From positions 4,008-9,275 of the forward strand of contig PMGP01000240.1 in assembly GCA_003156235.1 (NCBI GenBank): a stretch of DNA of 5,268 bases, given 5' to 3'. The position numbers and the translations under genes are program-made. The notes beneath the pieces were generated by a model that saw only the letters and a program-made list of their open reading frames with translations, was not told where the DNA came from and did no database searches. The stretch is from Acidobacteriaceae bacterium. Its GTDB lineage: Bacteria; Acidobacteriota; Terriglobia; Terriglobales; Acidobacteriaceae. Below, piece after piece: positions 4,790 through 5,268 of the stretch (the first letter of the stretch is position 1; the number at the start of each line of letters is the position of its first letter).

Positions 4790-5268
4790 ATGGTTCGCGT
4801 CGCGATTGTCTGCAAACCCGAGAAAAAAGAGCTGGCCCGGCTTCTGCCGGAACTGATTGTATGGTTGCGCCAGCACGACTATGAGCCGCTGCTCGACCTG
4901 GAGGGCGGACAGTACACCACGGCTGCGCCTGCCATGGACCGCGCGCGGATGCCCGAGCAGGCGCCGGGGCTGGTAATCGTCCTGGGAGGCGATGGAACGC
5001 TCTTGTCCGTGGCGCGCATCTTTGCCTCCACCGGCACGCCCATCCTCGGCGTAAACCTCGGTTCTCTCGGTTTCCTGACCGAAGTTCGCCTGGCCGATCT
5101 TTATGCGGCGCTGGAGAGCTGGCACAGCGGATGCGATGACTGCCATGCTCTCGATTCGCGCGCCATGCTGCACGCCGAGTTGTGGCGCGGCGGCGCGCTG
5201 CTCTCTGACTACGAGGCCCTGAACGAGGTCGTCATCTCCAAGGGCGACATTGCCCGCATGGGAGACTT
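4790..5268 (+). CDS. nadK: NAD kinase, N-terminal part (3' end outside window)
   Basis: NAD kinase phosphorylates NAD to NADP using ATP or polyphosphate in the cytoplasm, and is the only route to NADP. The frame is open from ATG 4790 to the window end (159 full codons; typical length about 280-300). Residues 3-9 (RVAIVCK) form the usual first strand. The diagnostic GGDGTLL lies at 66-72 with catalytic Asp68, followed by GVNLGSLGFLTE (87-98), the substrate-proximal glycine-rich motif, and LNEVVISKG (144-152), which contains the conserved Asn145-Glu146 pair of the NAD site. Everything expected in this half is intact. The start is chosen because the strand-1 motif begins at once after it; no Shine-Dalgarno is seen, in line with the promoter placed just upstream. 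It lies 85 bases behind tlyA on the same strand, so co-transcription is also possible. Confidence 0.96.
   Translation, partial: MVRVAIVCKPEKKELARLLPELIVWLRQHDYEPLLDLEGGQYTTAAPAMDRARMPEQAPGLVIVLGGDGTLLSVARIFASTGTPILGVNLGSLGFLTEVRLADLYAALESWHSGCDDCHALDSRAMLHAELWRGGALLSDYEALNEVVISKGDIARMGD

Overview
The window looks like a stretch of chromosome from a GC-rich bacterium (about 60 % GC, judged by eye), most likely an Acidobacteriota (Terriglobia) species. Three things suggest this: a short palindromic repeat inside tlyA whose translated peptides resemble ones I remember recurring in that group, a Ser/Thr/Asn/Cys-rich YVTN-type propeller lipoprotein, and the general codon style. This placement is inference, because no rRNA or marker phylogeny is available here.

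Layout. Positions 1-354 (+) hold the 3' end of a YdcF/DUF218-family gene. After a 71-base gap with an imperfect inverted repeat comes 426-1058 (+), a small exported protein of unknown function. It converges, with 6 bases between stop codons, on 1065-1985 (-), an integral membrane protein of the DUF92/TIGR00297 family (relatives of plant VTE6 phytyl-phosphate kinase). A divergent intergenic region (1986-2119) then leads to 2120-3715 (+), a lipoprotein with beta-propeller repeats and twelve paired cysteines. A strong rho-independent terminator (3743-3793) closes that unit. The last block is 3850-4704 (+) tlyA, an S4-domain rRNA 2'-O-methyltransferase, followed by 4790-5268 (+) nadK, NAD kinase, cut by the window end.

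The tlyA-nadK order is a known bacterial neighbourhood (seen in Firmicutes and Actinobacteria, often near recN) and supports both calls. The other genes are single units with no obvious shared pathway: envelope or secreted functions (DUF218, exported protein, DUF92, lipoprotein) lie to the left of the terminator and housekeeping functions (rRNA modification, NADP synthesis) to the right.

The most interesting object is the roughly 105-base in-frame insertion in tlyA (about 4294-4398). It carries two perfect short hairpins and a 9-base tandem duplication, adds about 35 residues between the SAM-binding half and the catalytic aspartate strand, and leaves all four expected catalytic residues intact. 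It looks like a dispersed palindromic element that can live inside protein-coding genes, comparable in behaviour to Rickettsia palindromic elements. A possible leaderless start for nadK is the second point of interest. I saw no tRNA, rRNA, CRISPR array, insertion sequence or transposase.
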